Of a DNA stretch of 37,108 nt, positions 13,668 to 21,065 are shown piece after piece. Numbering within the stretch: the first letter of the stretch is position 1; each line of letters starts with the position of its first letter. The notes beneath the pieces were generated by a model. The model was not told where the DNA came from, made no database searches, and was given only the letters and a program-made list of their open reading frames with translations. A program made the translations under genes and the position numbers. Source of the stretch: a virus. Where the stretch lies: positions 1-37,108 of IMG/VR virus record IMGVR_UViG_3300042121_000056; one strand, 5' to 3'.

Positions 13668-14267
13668 CTACCCCACGGCCACGTACTCGTTGAGGTACTG
13701 GCGCAGTACGAGCGGATGCACCTGCAGCGGGAGCACCTTTGGGTCCGAGGTCACGGTGGCGAACAGTTCCTTCAGGTGTTCCACCACCTCGGACTCGGGC
13801 ACATCGGCATGCGCCGCCATTGTCTCCACCAGCAGCGGGTAGTTGTGCGTCCACTGGTTCCAGTGCGGACGGCTCCACTGCTCGGGCGCTGGGGGCAGGA
13901 TGTCCGGCATGGACGGCAGGACATCCATGGGCTGGGTTTCCTCGGTAAGGCTGCGCTGCCGGGCGGCTGCTTCATCCGACATTGTCCGGGCCGTCTGCAC
14001 CACTTCGGTAAAGTCCTGCCGCATGTAGGTCAGCGTTCCGCTGGTGGGTATATCGTCGATGGGCCGCACGCGGGGCGTGGGGCACTCTTCGGCGGGCAGG
14101 TCGCGGAACCAGTCCTCCTCATCCTCGAACGGGGCTACGGCCATCCAGTTGTTGCCGGTCTGCCACATCCACCGGTCGGCAGGGATGGGTTCGTCCACCG
14201 TGTCTAGGTAGGCGTAGATCGTGCCTTCAGGCCCAGCAGGTGGCCGGGCGGCTGCTTCATCCGACAT
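13668..14267 (-). CDS. Two-module unknown protein with repeated MSDEAAAR
   Basis: 199 residues from ATG 14267, preceded by GGAGGTGA. The first module (MSDEAAARPPAGPEGTIYAYLDTVDEPIPADRWMWQTGNNW...) ends near residue 94; the second again begins MSDEAAAR and continues SLTEETQPMDVLPSMPDILPP...VVEHLKELFATVTSD. A 29-base direct repeat underlies both. The internal ATG (13982) has no good ribosome site. Either an in-frame fusion of two once-separate genes or duplication of a start region. Function unknown. Confidence 0.6.
   Translation of the reverse strand: MSDEAAARPPAGPEGTIYAYLDTVDEPIPADRWMWQTGNNWMAVAPFEDEEDWFRDLPAEECPTPRVRPIDDIPTSGTLTYMRQDFTEVVQTARTMSDEAAARQRSLTEETQPMDVLPSMPDILPPAPEQWSRPHWNQWTHNYPLLVETMAAHADVPESEVVEHLKELFATVTSDPKVLPLQVHPLVLRQYLNEYVAVG
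13958..13986 (-). repeat. 29-base direct repeat, copy A
   Basis: Identical to 14243-14271; encodes the internal MSDEAAAR. Confidence 0.9.
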
Positions 14268-14271
14268 TGTC
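14243..14271 (-). repeat. 29-base direct repeat, copy B
   Basis: Identical to 13958-13986; includes the start codon of the 199-residue gene and the stop of the preceding one. Confidence 0.9.
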
Positions 14272-14547
14272 AGCGTCACCTCCAGCGCGGCGCACCATGT
14301 CACGGACCTGCTTGTCCACGGTGCCCGGGTCGATCCTGCCTGCATTGCCGTTGGCCGCAATGCGGATGATGCAGGTGGCGAGGTTCTCGATGGAGGGCAG
14401 CATTACCCGGTCGTGCCGGTAGCGGTCGGAGAGCCGGGCCAGTTCGCCGGTCAGGTTCACGATGCTGGATTCCTCCGGGGTCCGGGGGTCCATCATCGCC
14501 TCTAAGTGCCGCGACATATACGAGTCAAGCGGCGGGGTGTCACTCAT
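14257..14547 (-). CDS. Unknown helical protein, first gene after a strong promoter
   Basis: 96 residues from ATG 14547 (AAAGGA five bases upstream). Helical (SYMSRHLEAMMDPRTPEESSIVNLTGELARLSDRYRHDRVML...LATCIIRIAANGN...VDKQVRDMVRRAGG). No family recognised. It starts 13 bases after palindrome copy 6 and about 60 bases after the best promoter in the window, so it heads the 11-14 kb operon. Confidence 0.65.
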   Translation of the reverse strand: MSDTPPLDSYMSRHLEAMMDPRTPEESSIVNLTGELARLSDRYRHDRVMLPSIENLATCIIRIAANGNAGRIDPGTVDKQVRDMVRRAGGDADNVG

Positions 14548-14560
14548 CTGATTCCTTTCA

Positions 14561-14590
14561 GGGGGGTGTTGGTTGACCAACAGGGGGGGG
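14561..14590. repeat. Dispersed palindrome, copy 6, in a promoter leader
   Basis: Core TGTTGG-TTGA-CCAACA (14567-14582) flanked by G runs on both sides, so the outer arms do not pair. About 25 bases downstream of the predicted transcription start. Confidence 0.9.
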
Positions 14591-14615
14591 TGGGCAGGGT
14601 GGTGGCCCTACATCT

Positions 14616-14645
14616 ATTATACCAAGAGATAGGTACATATGTCAA
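14616..14645 (-). promoter_or_regulatory. Consensus sigma-70-type promoter
   Basis: Minus strand: TTGACA (14645-14640), 18-base spacer, TATAAT (14621-14616). Both hexamers are perfect. It lies directly after the stop of the Lsr2-like gene (14661). The surrounding sequence is shared with the promoter at 22378-22407. Confidence 0.85.
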
Positions 14646-14660
14646 GTTATGGCAAGACGG

Positions 14661-15428
14661 CTAGGCAGAGCGCACCTCCTGCTGTTCCTGCTGCTGCTCG
14701 GGCTGGGGCTGCTGCTGCTCCTGCTGCTGGCGGTACTGCTCCGCCCGCATCCGCCGAAGCTCGGCCTGCGCTGCGTCGTAGGCGTCGATGTACTTCTGCG
14801 GGATACGGCCCGAGGGGTTCACTCCCTCGAAGCCCTGCTCGGCCAGCCACCGGCGCAGTTCGGCCCGCTGCTGCGCGGTCCTGCCGCCCAGTCCATGACC
14901 GGGCTTGAGCTTGCCCCGTGACCCCACCGCGGGTGTCCTGTGCGGGTTCTTTCTGGGATTGATCGGCAGCCGTGGCGGGGTCTGCCCTGCCATCGCCATG
15001 TCGTAGGCTTCGACATACTCATGGGGCACCGCGTTCGGAGGCAGGTCATAGCCCTGCTCCTCCGCCCATGCCCGGAACGCCTTGCGCTCATCCTTGTTGC
15101 GCCCTGCCAGCGCTCCCAGTTCCCGTGGCTGGTGCGACAGTTCCCTTTGGGGTGCGGGCTGAGGTACAGGCTGAGGCTCTGGCACCATCTCGTTGAGTTC
15201 GTCGTCGATAGTGATGCTTCCATCAAGGATGCGCTCAATCTGTCTGACGTGGAGCGAGTTGTGAGCGTGGGCCTCGGCGGAATATCTTAGAGCGCGGTCG
15301 ATGCGGTGCTGCAGTTCGAGGCTTCTCTCGATGGCGACGGCTGCAATCTTCGGGAGCGCATCGTCCGCTCCCATGGACATCAGCAATTCATTTGCTGCTG
15401 TGACGTCGTGGAGATTTACATACTTCAT
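14661..15428 (-). CDS. Lsr2-like protein with two DNA-binding domains
   Basis: 255 residues; AAAGGGA before the ATG. Two segments match the C-terminal DNA-binding domain of Lsr2: residues 114-146 (ERKAFRAWAEEQGYDLPPNAVPHEYVEAYDMA) and 186-221 (QRAELRRWLAEQGFEGVNPSGRIPQKYIDAYDAA). The second keeps the GRIP motif like the RGR minor-groove contact of Lsr2; the first has NAVP instead. The N-terminal 80 residues are helical and unlike the Lsr2 beta dimerisation domain; the C-terminus is Gln-rich (QQQEQQQPQPEQQQEQQ). Lsr2 silences A+T-rich foreign DNA in actinobacteria; a phage version could oppose or mimic this, or regulate the phage's own AT-rich promoters such as the one 16 bases downstream. Confidence 0.7.
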   Translation of the reverse strand: MKYVNLHDVTAANELLMSMGADDALPKIAAVAIERSLELQHRIDRALRYSAEAHAHNSLHVRQIERILDGSITIDDELNEMVPEPQPVPQPAPQRELSHQPRELGALAGRNKDERKAFRAWAEEQGYDLPPNAVPHEYVEAYDMAMAGQTPPRLPINPRKNPHRTPAVGSRGKLKPGHGLGGRTAQQRAELRRWLAEQGFEGVNPSGRIPQKYIDAYDAAQAELRRMRAEQYRQQQEQQQPQPEQQQEQQEVRSA

Positions 15429-15781
15429 GTCGATCCCTTTCTTCTCTTGGCGCGGTTCCCCGCTTGCTTTACGGCAAACTCCACCGGCTCAAGGTGCCGT
15501 GGATTCACACACCTGCGGTGCAGGCAGGCCAAGCCACCCGGACAGAACATGTCCGTGCTGTGGCATGTGTGGTCTATGAGCAAGCCGTCGGGGATAGGCC
15601 CGACCTCAAGTTCATAGGCGACACGGTGTGCTGCGTGCACCCTGCGCTCGAATCCGAGGGTTCCATAGCCGTTGTTCAGGCCCTTCAGCCATGGCCAGCA
15701 TTCATCTGGCTCTCGAACATCCACCTTTGACCAGAATCGGTCGGCGAAATCAGGGTCAGTTCTGTTGATGCGAGGTGGCAT
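15425..15781 (-). CDS. HNH endonuclease
   Basis: 118 residues. Order of motifs: FWSKVDVREPDECWPWLKG (the N-terminal CW.W segment), HAAHRVAYELEVGPIPDGLLIDHTCH (AHR and catalytic DH), and CVNPRHLEPV (N and H of the HNH). An insertion between DH and CVNP holds extra Cys (CPGGLACLHRRC). Ends with ATGA overlap into the Lsr2-like gene. Typical of phage HNH endonucleases inserted between genes. Confidence 0.85.
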   Translation of the reverse strand: MPPRINRTDPDFADRFWSKVDVREPDECWPWLKGLNNGYGTLGFERRVHAAHRVAYELEVGPIPDGLLIDHTCHSTDMFCPGGLACLHRRCVNPRHLEPVEFAVKQAGNRAKRRKGST

Positions 15782-15783
15782 GC

Positions 15784-16098
15784 TTAGTCAGCGTCGGGGT
15801 AAATGACGGGGCGCTTGTCGAGTGGGCGCGGTCGCTGAGGGGGCGTGCCTTTCGGCGTGAAGTAGCACACCTGCAGTATCAGCGAGGTCGAGACACCGTA
15901 CCTCTGCGCCAGTTCCCTTGTTGGCACGCCCTGCGAGAACTCCCGCTGGATAGCGGTCATCGCTCCGGAGGCAAGCTTCCTTGGCCTGCCGGAGAGCGGG
16001 TCGATGTACCGACCCTCGTGCTCGTGCTGGGCCTGTGGTGATTCGACTCGTTCACCGGCTCTCGTGTGGCCGGACTTCTTTTTGGGCACGCTTGCCAT
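15784..16098 (-). CDS. Helix-turn-helix DNA-binding protein
   Basis: 104 residues. A basic N-terminus (VPKKKSGHTRAGERV) and 'DPLSGRPRKLA' precede an HTH: TAIQREFSQGVPTRELAQRYGVSTSLILQVC, close to the resolvase/transposase-type HTH (GxxxRELAxRYGVSxSxI). No catalytic domain, so probably a regulator. It sits between palindrome copy 7 and an HNH gene, making it one candidate for the protein that binds the dispersed palindromes. Confidence 0.65.
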   Translation of the reverse strand: MASVPKKKSGHTRAGERVESPQAQHEHEGRYIDPLSGRPRKLASGAMTAIQREFSQGVPTRELAQRYGVSTSLILQVCYFTPKGTPPQRPRPLDKRPVIYPDAD

Positions 16099-16130
16099 AG
16101 CTGTAACGCTTCTTTCTGTGAGTTGGTAGC

Positions 16131-16154
16131 AGGCTGTTGGTCGTCCAACAGCCC
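16131..16154. repeat. Dispersed palindrome, copy 7
   Basis: Core TGTTGG-TCGT-CCAACA (16135-16150), 4 bases past the stop of the 55-residue gene and 32 bases before the HTH gene start. Confidence 0.9.
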
Positions 16155-16158
16155 ACCT

Positions 16159-16326
16159 TCAGGCTGTGTTTCCGGGTGGATTCAACCGGGCGTCGATGAC
16201 AGACCAGTCACCTGTACGCTCGGAGAGTTGCCACGTGATGAGGTTGGCTGTTCGCTGCTCGTAGGCAACAGCCAGTGAGGCTTCAGCCTGTGCCTTGCCG
16301 ACGAGATACGTGGCACATCTCGCCAT
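16159..16326 (-). CDS. 55-residue unknown protein
   Basis: ATG 16326 with AGGAAGGAG upstream; 55 residues beginning MARCATYLVGKAQAEASLAV and ending RLNPPGNTA. Helical first half, one Cys, no family recognised. The ribosome site and tight packing between neighbours support it. Confidence 0.6.
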   Translation of the reverse strand: MARCATYLVGKAQAEASLAVAYEQRTANLITWQLSERTGDWSVIDARLNPPGNTA

Positions 16327-16346
16327 TCGATCACTCCTTCCTCCCT

Positions 16347-16640
16347 TCAGGTGTTTTCCCAGTAGGTGCGCAAGTCCTCACCGGTGTGGGATTCCAGCCA
16401 CTTGTCCACAGCGGCACTGAACTCCTCCCGGTTGGTGATGGTCGAGGAGTTCTGGTCGTAGTCCCACACGTTGATGACCTCGAACGCGACGGGACTGCCC
16501 TGCCACCAGACCTCGATGTACGGCCCGAGCGAATAGGTGAAGCGCAGCAGGTACGTCCGCTCATTGAGCAGTCCCCGTTCGACGGTACGACGGCGCAGGA
16601 CATCCCATGTGGGGCCTGAACCTCTGACTCCGCGGGTCAT
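16347..16640 (-). CDS. Unknown small protein
   Basis: 97 residues, ATGA overlap with the upstream gene. Strand-rich middle (RTYLLRFTYSLGPYIEVWWQGSPVAFEVINVWDYDQ) and C-terminal helix (NREEFSAAVDKWLESHTGEDLRTYW). No family recognised. Confidence 0.6.
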   Translation of the reverse strand: MTRGVRGSGPTWDVLRRRTVERGLLNERTYLLRFTYSLGPYIEVWWQGSPVAFEVINVWDYDQNSSTITNREEFSAAVDKWLESHTGEDLRTYWENT

Positions 16641-17419
16641 GGCCTCCTCCCAAAGAGTTCGAGGAACCCGGCCTCGTCCACGGACCCGTCCAGCGGGACA
16701 GTGTGGGTCAGTGTGATGGGGTAGTAGCCCCCGTCGTCCGGCTCACCGGGGCCAAAGCGCCCCTTGGCGGGTGCCTGATTGAAGCCCTGATAGCACTCCA
16801 GCACCCGCTGATCGAGGTCCACGATCCAGCCCCACTCACAGAACAGCGAGTCCATGGGCCAGTAGTCCGTGACATCGGCGATGTAGCCGAAGTCGAGGAT
16901 GGCCTGCGGATCACCTTGCGTGTGGTGCAGCCATGCGTACCAGTCCGTGCCGGTGCTCACGTGGTCAGGCTTGGCTCCCCGCTGCAGCAGCTTCTCCAGT
17001 TGCTCGGGCGCAGGCTCGTCGCTTTCGTTGACCACCTCGGCGGCAAGCAGCTTGGCCTTGGCGTCCTCGTAGTCGGCGGTCAGCCCCCACTTGAAGACGG
17101 CCAGCCCCAGCCCGTCGGGGTAGCCGTCGTACTGGGAGTAGACGGTGCGGATGGTGTCGCCGGTGACGAAGCCGGTCAATGCTCTGGTGCCCATTGCAGT
17201 AATTCCTCTTTCAAATGGTGTTTTCGGTTTGACCAGCCACTCATGCAGATGAGTGCTGGCACAGTTGTCGCAGACGAGGCCGACGTGCATGGCACGGTGC
17301 CTGCCTGCAGGCACAGCCAAGTAACGGTGTGCCATGCCCTCCTCAAAGTGGACGGCATGCTCGCACTGGCATGGCTTGGAGATGGTTGCTGCCTGCGCCA
17401 GCGCATCCCAGTTACCCAT
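16637..17419 (-). CDS. Probable fusion: zinc-binding domain plus MGTR-type protein
   Basis: 260 residues. Residues 1-75 carry CQCEHAVHF...HRYLAVPAG...CDNCASTHLHEW, a CxC...CxxC zinc pattern often seen as a small standalone actinophage protein. Residue 76 onward reads MGTRALTGFVTGDTIRTVYSQYDGYPDGLG, the usual start of a separate family found in phages and bacteria. An internal ATG (17194) has GAGGAA eight bases upstream, so the second domain may also be made alone (16637-17194, 185 residues). AGAGG precedes the first ATG. Function unknown for both parts. Confidence 0.7.
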   Translation of the reverse strand: MGNWDALAQAATISKPCQCEHAVHFEEGMAHRYLAVPAGRHRAMHVGLVCDNCASTHLHEWLVKPKTPFERGITAMGTRALTGFVTGDTIRTVYSQYDGYPDGLGLAVFKWGLTADYEDAKAKLLAAEVVNESDEPAPEQLEKLLQRGAKPDHVSTGTDWYAWLHHTQGDPQAILDFGYIADVTDYWPMDSLFCEWGWIVDLDQRVLECYQGFNQAPAKGRFGPGEPDDGGYYPITLTHTVPLDGSVDEAGFLELFGRRP

Positions 17420-17421
17420 GA

Positions 17422-17688
17422 CTAGCCTCTTGCCCTGCCGTCCGGGTACGGCCTTGGCAGGAAGAAGTCATAGTTGCCCTTGCCGCCGCCGTCGTCGTAC
17501 TCGGCGGCAGTGACGAACTCGCTAAGGCTGTCATCGCATGGCTGGCTATCGCCAAACCAGCGCGACACATTCGGGTCCTTGGAGTGGAACGTCCCGTTCT
17601 CGGGGTGCTTGGCGCACTTGAAGGCGACCTTGGTGGAGCGGTCGAACTGGGTAATAGCACTGATGGGCGTGCCCTCGGGGTAGATCAC
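17422..17688 (-). CDS. Unknown small protein
   Basis: 88 residues from GTG 17688, GTGA overlap with the upstream stop. IYPEGTPISAITQFDRSTKVAFKCAKHPENGTFHSKDPNVSRWF...; two Cys and two His that could bind a metal. Upstream in-frame extension is Arg/Gly-rich shadow of the next gene and rejected. Confidence 0.6.
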   Translation of the reverse strand: MIYPEGTPISAITQFDRSTKVAFKCAKHPENGTFHSKDPNVSRWFGDSQPCDDSLSEFVTAAEYDDGGGKGNYDFFLPRPYPDGRARG

Positions 17689-17993
17689 AACCACTCCGCA
17701 ATGTCGCCGTCGCCAACCAGTTCCTCGGCAGCATCGAGGTCGCCGTCCTCTAGGGCTTGTTGAATCCGCTCGCCCCGTTCGGCCTTGGTCATCTCGGGTT
17801 CCTCCCCCACGATGAGGCGCTGGCCCCTGCCGGTGCCCAGCCCGAGGCCACGGGAGGCGAAGTGGACCTCGCACATGAACCCCCACTGTCCGGATGTGGT
17901 ACGTCCGTCGTAGTGCGCCTCGGTCGTGCGGTTCTGCTCGTACTTGCAGATGTCGCAGTCCGGATAGGACCGGACATAGGTTTCACTGCTCAT
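17685..17993 (-). CDS. Small zinc-ribbon-like protein
   Basis: 102 residues; AAGGAG before the ATG. CDICKYEQNRTTEAHYDGRTTSGQWGFMCEVHF has a CxxC...CxxH layout expected to bind zinc, followed by an acidic helical tail (MTKAERGERIQQALEDGDLDAAEELVGDGDIAEW). Resembles small actinophage zinc proteins of unknown role. Confidence 0.65.
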   Translation of the reverse strand: MSSETYVRSYPDCDICKYEQNRTTEAHYDGRTTSGQWGFMCEVHFASRGLGLGTGRGQRLIVGEEPEMTKAERGERIQQALEDGDLDAAEELVGDGDIAEWL

Positions 17994-18246
17994 TTCCGTT
18001 CTCCTTCAGATTGGTAGCGCTTTTGTCGTTGTTGCGGCGTTCATTGCGGTAAGCGCGCATCGCCCGGTTGTGTGCCGTTCGTGCCTCCCTTGCTTCGACG
18101 GATGCCTTGCGGATTGCTATTGCCAGCCCGCCCTCGAACCCCTCAAACTTGGCGGCGATCATGGCCAGTTCCCGCTCCGTGACCCAGAGCGGAACCCGTG
18201 GCTGTCGAGGCTTGGCTGTTGGTCGTCCAACAGCCCCCTCGCCCAT
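17983..18246 (-). CDS. Small basic protein with palindrome-encoded N-terminus
   Basis: 87 residues from ATG 18246 (GGAGG five bases upstream; TGATG overlap). Residues 4-11 (GAVGRPTA) are encoded by palindrome copy 8. The rest, VPLWVTERELAMIAAKFEGFEGGLAIAIRKASVEAREARTAHNRAMRAYRNERR, is helical and basic. No family recognised. Confidence 0.6.
   Translation of the reverse strand: MGEGAVGRPTAKPRQPRVPLWVTERELAMIAAKFEGFEGGLAIAIRKASVEAREARTAHNRAMRAYRNERRNNDKSATNLKENGNEQ
18214..18237. repeat. Dispersed palindrome, copy 8, inside a gene
   Basis: Core TGTTGG-TCGT-CCAACA (18217-18232) near the 5' end of the 87-residue gene, read as AVGRPTA, a different frame from the LDDQQP copies. Confidence 0.9.
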
Positions 18247-19262
18247 CACTGCCTCCCCATAAAGGCGTTGGAGGGAATGCGCTTAGCCTCGGTGATGTAG
18301 CGCAGGAACATGGACGCCATATGGAACTCCGGGTCAATGGCGAGCGCTGCATGGCAGTACTCGTCGGCATCCGCCGCCCGGCCCATGGTCCAGTGCAGCC
18401 ACGCCTGCGTGACCAGCAGCGACAGCCGGTGCCGGTCGCAGGTGAACTGCATGAGGTTGTCCATCAACTCCATCGCAGCGGCTACCCTGCGGGCAGGGAT
18501 CGGCTCCTCACCGTTGCCTGTAATGGTCCGGGCGAACTCCTTCATGTCTTGGGTGTGGGTGACCGCATCCACCATGAGCCGGTCCCGAAGCACCGGGCGC
18601 TGAAGGCAGGCAATGAGGACTATCGCCTCCCCTGTTGACGGCCCGTGCTCGCGCCTCAGTGCAACCTCGAATATCTCCCTGACCTGCTGCGTATATGGAT
18701 GTTCCCAAACCTGTCCGATGTTGGACGGGAGCGCAGGCAGGGATTCCAAGGTCTCGTCGATCGCCGCAATGATCGCATCAGTTGCGGCCTTCGGCTCAGG
18801 GATCGTGATGCCCGGAGGCTGCAGCGGAATCCCGCCGAGCACCATCGCCGCAGCCACCACGGAGTCCTTGACCTCGGCCATGTCGTGCCACTCTTCCGTG
18901 CCGTACTCATGGAAGCGCCCGCCCGTGACCAACAACCCGGGGATGATGTCCAACCCGGCGAGGTCATGCGCGGAGATGGCTATGAGGTCATGCACATGCC
19001 GGTACGGTTCATGGCTGCACCATGACTCGGCCTCGGTATAGAACACCATGACCACCTTCTCCGGCTGCAGTTGCGTCAGCCCCTCCATGACGCCGAGCAC
19101 ATAGTCGGTCACGTCATCCATGGACGGGCAGTGCTGCAGCGCCAGCGCCGCCTGTATCTGCTCGCCAATGACAGTAAGGATCACGAGTGCCTCTTCCGGC
19201 TCCCGCTGGATCAGCGTGGGGATGTAGGCCAGCATGTCGGCGGGTGTTTCCATGGCCACCAT
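18246..19262 (-). CDS. DUF4192 family protein
   Basis: 338 residues from ATG 19262 (GGAGG seven bases upstream, TGATG overlap). The N-terminus (TPADMLAYIPTLIQREPEEALVILTVIGEQIQAALALQHCPS) and C-terminus (RLSLLVTQAWLHWTMGRAADADEYCHAALAIDPEFHMASMF) match DUF4192, a family encoded by actinobacterial chromosomes and some of their phages. Function unknown; the C-terminal TPR-like helices suggest protein contacts. Its presence is good support for an actinobacterial host. Confidence 0.75.
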   Translation of the reverse strand: MVAMETPADMLAYIPTLIQREPEEALVILTVIGEQIQAALALQHCPSMDDVTDYVLGVMEGLTQLQPEKVVMVFYTEAESWCSHEPYRHVHDLIAISAHDLAGLDIIPGLLVTGGRFHEYGTEEWHDMAEVKDSVVAAAMVLGGIPLQPPGITIPEPKAATDAIIAAIDETLESLPALPSNIGQVWEHPYTQQVREIFEVALRREHGPSTGEAIVLIACLQRPVLRDRLMVDAVTHTQDMKEFARTITGNGEEPIPARRVAAAMELMDNLMQFTCDRHRLSLLVTQAWLHWTMGRAADADEYCHAALAIDPEFHMASMFLRYITEAKRIPSNAFMGRQ

Positions 19263-19966
19263 CAGTGCCCCTCCTTCTGCTGCAGTTCCTCCACCTTGGT
19301 CTGCCATTCATCCCGTAGTGAGTGCGCCACGGTCACAGCCAGTGAGGCGAGCGGATGCTCACCCTTGGAGTAGCGCTCAATGACCGAGTCCCAATGCGCC
19401 ACTTCCCGAATGGCGGTAGTGAGCGGGGCCTCGACATAGGGCCGTGGCATGTCCATCTCCTGCCGGGCGAAGCGGTGGCCGAATGCGGCGTTGTCCGGCA
19501 TGGCAAGCCGGTACTCCCACGGAATCACTCCGCCGTTCCACAGTCCGCGGTTGGTGATGGTCTGTCCGTCCTCGGTGGTGATGGTGAACTCCCTTCCGCC
19601 GTAGCCATGCTCGGCACCCCATGAGTAGACGGTGCCGTCGATGACCATGAGTTCCCCGTTGGCGTACTGCGCCATGCGTCCGGCCCAGAACACGCAGTGG
19701 AAGCAGTGCGTGCCGCCCTTGGTGCTCCCGTAGGCGTCGGGCTTGAACATGATGCCGCAGTGTTCGCAGGCGATGACCTTCCACTCGGGGTGGTGTGGGT
19801 CCTCTGCCGCCCACATTGACCCGCCGCCGTCCGTGCTCCACTGGACGTACCCCTCATACGGCACGGTGATCCGGGCCTGATGCTCGCCCATGTGTCGCTG
19901 TTCCCGGGTGCAGCGGTACGTCCCACTGCCCCAGAACAAGCGCTGGCTGGCATGGTTGCACAGCAT
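19262..19966 (-). CDS. Unknown protein with a zinc ribbon
   Basis: 234 residues from ATG 19966 (AAAGGA about ten bases upstream; an in-frame GTG lies three codons earlier). Central CEHCGIMFKPDAYGSTKGGTHCFHC is a clear CxxC...CxxC zinc ribbon. Then a conserved-looking segment EFTITTEDGQTITNRGLWNGGVIPWEYRLAMPDNAAF and a helical C-terminus. An upstream in-frame extension would be encoded by palindrome copy 9 but has no ribosome site. Confidence 0.65.
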   Translation of the reverse strand: MLCNHASQRLFWGSGTYRCTREQRHMGEHQARITVPYEGYVQWSTDGGGSMWAAEDPHHPEWKVIACEHCGIMFKPDAYGSTKGGTHCFHCVFWAGRMAQYANGELMVIDGTVYSWGAEHGYGGREFTITTEDGQTITNRGLWNGGVIPWEYRLAMPDNAAFGHRFARQEMDMPRPYVEAPLTTAIREVAHWDSVIERYSKGEHPLASLAVTVAHSLRDEWQTKVEELQQKEGH

Positions 19967-19983
19967 GACTGTCACTTCCTTTC

Positions 19984-20009
19984 GGGGCTGTTGGTCAACC
20001 AACAGCCCC
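19984..20009. repeat. Dispersed palindrome, copy 9
   Basis: Same sequence as copy 1: perfect 11-base arms around TCAA. Two bases past the stop at 20012 and 17 bases before the next start. Confidence 0.9.
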
Positions 20010-20011
20010 AC

Positions 20012-20344
20012 TCAATTGCCCTTGCCCGGGTCATTGGCTGCGCCCATGACCCATATCTCATACGGGAATCCGTAGTCGGCGTCGGTGAAGATGCGCTCGC
20101 CCATCACTCGCTCTGCCTGCTGGCGGGTCATGGCCTTCACCCTCACGGTGAACTTGAACTCGCGGGCGTTGGCGAACCGCCCGGGGGAGGACTGCGGGAA
20201 CATCTCCGATCCGATGCAGTCCTCGCAGGTGACCTCGCTCGGGATGGTGGATGTGAACTGCACATTCTGCGCATCGCAGGCGATGACCGGCGGTGTCTCC
20301 AAGTCCAGCGCGTAGTGGGTGGGGTATTCCTTGCTCAGTTCCAT
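20012..20344 (-). CDS. Unknown small protein
   Basis: 110 residues from ATG 20344 (GGGGGAG upstream). Begins ELSKEYPTHYALDLETPPVIACDAQNVQFT with Cys pair CEDC in the middle, then a beta-rich basic segment EFKFTVRVKAMTRQQAERVMGERI. Perhaps a small zinc-stabilised domain; no family recognised. Confidence 0.6.
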   Translation of the reverse strand: MELSKEYPTHYALDLETPPVIACDAQNVQFTSTIPSEVTCEDCIGSEMFPQSSPGRFANAREFKFTVRVKAMTRQQAERVMGERIFTDADYGFPYEIWVMGAANDPGKGN

Positions 20345-20346
20345 GG

Positions 20347-20652
20347 CTACTCCCCCTCCGGCTTGTAACCGGACGGACCAATGTTCATCCAACTCAGCGC
20401 CCTGTTGACCTCATTGACCGGGTCGGTCTTGGACATTGTCTGGAGCATTCCCGCTATCGCCTTCCACTGCTCCTCGGGAATGGCGTAGCCGGTCGGGTCG
20501 ATGGACCCTTCATGCGCCGTCCACAGTCCGTAGCCATGCGTCATCAGCACCACTGCCTCGAACTTCTCCTGTGGCGTCGGGTCCGGGGACTCAATGGTTG
20601 CCTTGATCGCCTTCATCAAGGACTCAGGCAGCGGCTTCTTGATCTGCGTCAT
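20347..20652 (-). CDS. Unknown helical protein
   Basis: 101 residues; GGAGG six bases before the ATG, which overlaps the upstream stop (ATGA). Helical (LPESLMKAIKATIESPDPTPQEKFEAVVLMTHGYG...EEQWKAIAGMLQTMSKTDPVNEVNRALSWM). No family recognised. Confidence 0.6.
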   Translation of the reverse strand: MTQIKKPLPESLMKAIKATIESPDPTPQEKFEAVVLMTHGYGLWTAHEGSIDPTGYAIPEEQWKAIAGMLQTMSKTDPVNEVNRALSWMNIGPSGYKPEGE

Positions 20653-21062
20653 GGCTGTTCCTCCGTGGAGAAGTGGGACAGTGGCGGATACTCGTCGGTG
20701 AGGTTGGCGGGCAGCACGTCTTGCTCCCCTGCCGGGAAGAAGCGCGGCTCGAAGTAGCGCTCGGGGATGAGGCGTGACCAGTAGGTGCCGTAGTGGGTGA
20801 GGGCAATGGCGCGTGCCCTCTCCTCGTCCGGTGCCATGATGCGCACCCAGCCGTCGGGATGCACGCCGTAGGGGTGCACCGGGTGCGGTTCATAGCGGTA
20901 CTCCACGCCGAAGGTGAGATAGAAGTTCTCGTAGTGGAGCAGGTGAGTGGCCTTGCACCGCAGGCAGGTGACCTGCTCCTTGTCGGCGGTGACCTGTGCG
21001 GCGGACTTTGTGCCGCAGGCAGTGGCTCCGCTTGGGTAGCGCTGGTAATGGGTGACGGCCAT
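20649..21062 (-). CDS. Unknown protein with a Cys pair
   Basis: 137 residues; AGAAGGG before the ATG. N-terminal ACGTKSAAQVTADKEQVTCLRCKATH has C...CxxC(H) like small phage zinc proteins, then HYENFYLTFGVEYRYEPHPVHPYGVHPDGWVRIMAPDEERARAIALTHYGTYWSRL, an alpha/beta segment. Function unknown. Confidence 0.65.
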   Translation of the reverse strand: MAVTHYQRYPSGATACGTKSAAQVTADKEQVTCLRCKATHLLHYENFYLTFGVEYRYEPHPVHPYGVHPDGWVRIMAPDEERARAIALTHYGTYWSRLIPERYFEPRFFPAGEQDVLPANLTDEYPPLSHFSTEEQP

Positions 21063-21065
21063 GGC

